Assembly (NCBI GenBank): GCA_910890315.1
Contig: CAJVGD010000042.1
Coordinates: 1,674,001 to 1,738,000, forward strand
Direction: 5' to 3'
DNA length: 64,000 bases
Source of the DNA: Serendipita indica DSM 11827
Lineage: Eukaryota; Basidiomycota; Agaricomycetes; Sebacinales; Serendipitaceae
Below are positions 63,636 to 64,000 of the stretch, piece by piece (position 1 is the stretch's first letter; each line of letters opens with the position of its first letter). Below the pieces are notes generated by a model, which did no database searches, had not been told where the DNA came from, and saw only the letters and a program-made list of their open reading frames with translations. The position numbers were made by a program, and so were the translations under genes.

Positions 63636-64000
63636 GATTACAAAAACACACTGTTTGGACTGGTACCTGCTCTCTCCTCCCTCCCTCCTCCGACGGACCT
63701 GTTTGGCAGTCGCTGTCTCGGAGCTGCTGATTATTTTTGCAAGATGTATGCCCTGTGCAATCCTACGTGCTTATTGTTGCAAACCGAGGGTGTCGTTCGA
63801 TAGACGGTGGGACCCGCTAACCCTGACAAGGGCTCGTGAAACAGGATACGTAACCATCGTCTGATTTCTTTTTTCAAATTTAATCCCGGAGAAATCAGGC
63901 GCGATTGATGTCTAGACGGCGCTAGACGACGCCATTGACATTTTGGACGAACAAGTGGAACGACATTATGGCTTGACCCCGGCCTTGAACGTTCTCGCGC
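63636..64000 (+). repeat. Inverted duplication, right copy (runs off the window)
   Basis: Reverse complement of 45691-46056, identical except for one base in an A run near 63642-63646. In the left copy this block is the upstream flank of the unknown membrane-anchored gene at 43656-45493, so the right copy may lead into a second copy of that gene beyond base 64000. The frame TALDDAIDILDEQVERHYGL begins at 63916 and is open to the edge, but its coding status is uncertain. Confidence 0.95.

Overview
The window is nuclear DNA of a filamentous basidiomycete, most likely an Agaricomycete. The evidence is gene density (a gene about every 2.5 kb), many 43-60 nt introns with GT-AG ends and a CTAAC/CTGAC-like branch site, and a gene set with SHO1, ISC1, PFA4, RRP1, KOG1/Raptor, POM152 and NACHT-WD40 proteins. 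A Ceratobasidiaceae (Rhizoctonia-like) source is plausible but is inference only. No prokaryotic features, tRNA, rRNA, CRISPR or virus-like elements were seen.

Layout. 0-6 kb: 3' part of a zinc alcohol dehydrogenase, a single-pass membrane protein, mitoribosomal MRPL46 and a delta-9 fatty acid desaturase with a cytochrome b5 tail. 6-15.8 kb: a gene-poor accessory island holding a NACHT-WD40 receptor-like gene (NLR1), flanked by inverted copies of a diverged MITE-like repeat, then a truncated gene remnant and a 1.35 kb minisatellite. 15.8-38 kb: a compact housekeeping block with an RSC4-like double bromodomain protein, RRP1, the palmitoyltransferase PFA4, a ULS1-like SNF2 ATPase, an SH3-RasGEF, a Rab5 GTPase, the U5 snRNP GTPase SNU114, the nucleoporin POM152 and a tail-anchored thioredoxin. 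38-43 kb: a second NACHT-WD40 gene (NLR2) on the minus strand, intact. 43-64 kb: an unknown membrane-anchored disordered protein, methionine aminopeptidase 2, the splicing helicase PRP22, Raptor, neutral sphingomyelinase ISC1, an HSL-type alpha/beta hydrolase and the osmosensor SHO1. The last 365 bp are a near-perfect inverted copy of 45691-46056.

The most interesting content is the NLR pair. NLR1 carries 12 almost identical 129-bp WD40 units whose differences fall on a few codons, the signature of fungal allorecognition NLRs under repeat homogenisation plus diversifying selection; its NACHT part has two apparent frameshifts. NLR2 has the same architecture, intron positions and C-terminal cap but 14 diverged WD units and an open frame. 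A second theme is gene structure: exons of 3, 6, 8 and 17 nt that encode parts of conserved or catalytic motifs, and three GC-AG introns. Exon boundaries were worked out by hand from reading frame, splice consensus and family motifs; no transcript data or database search was available.
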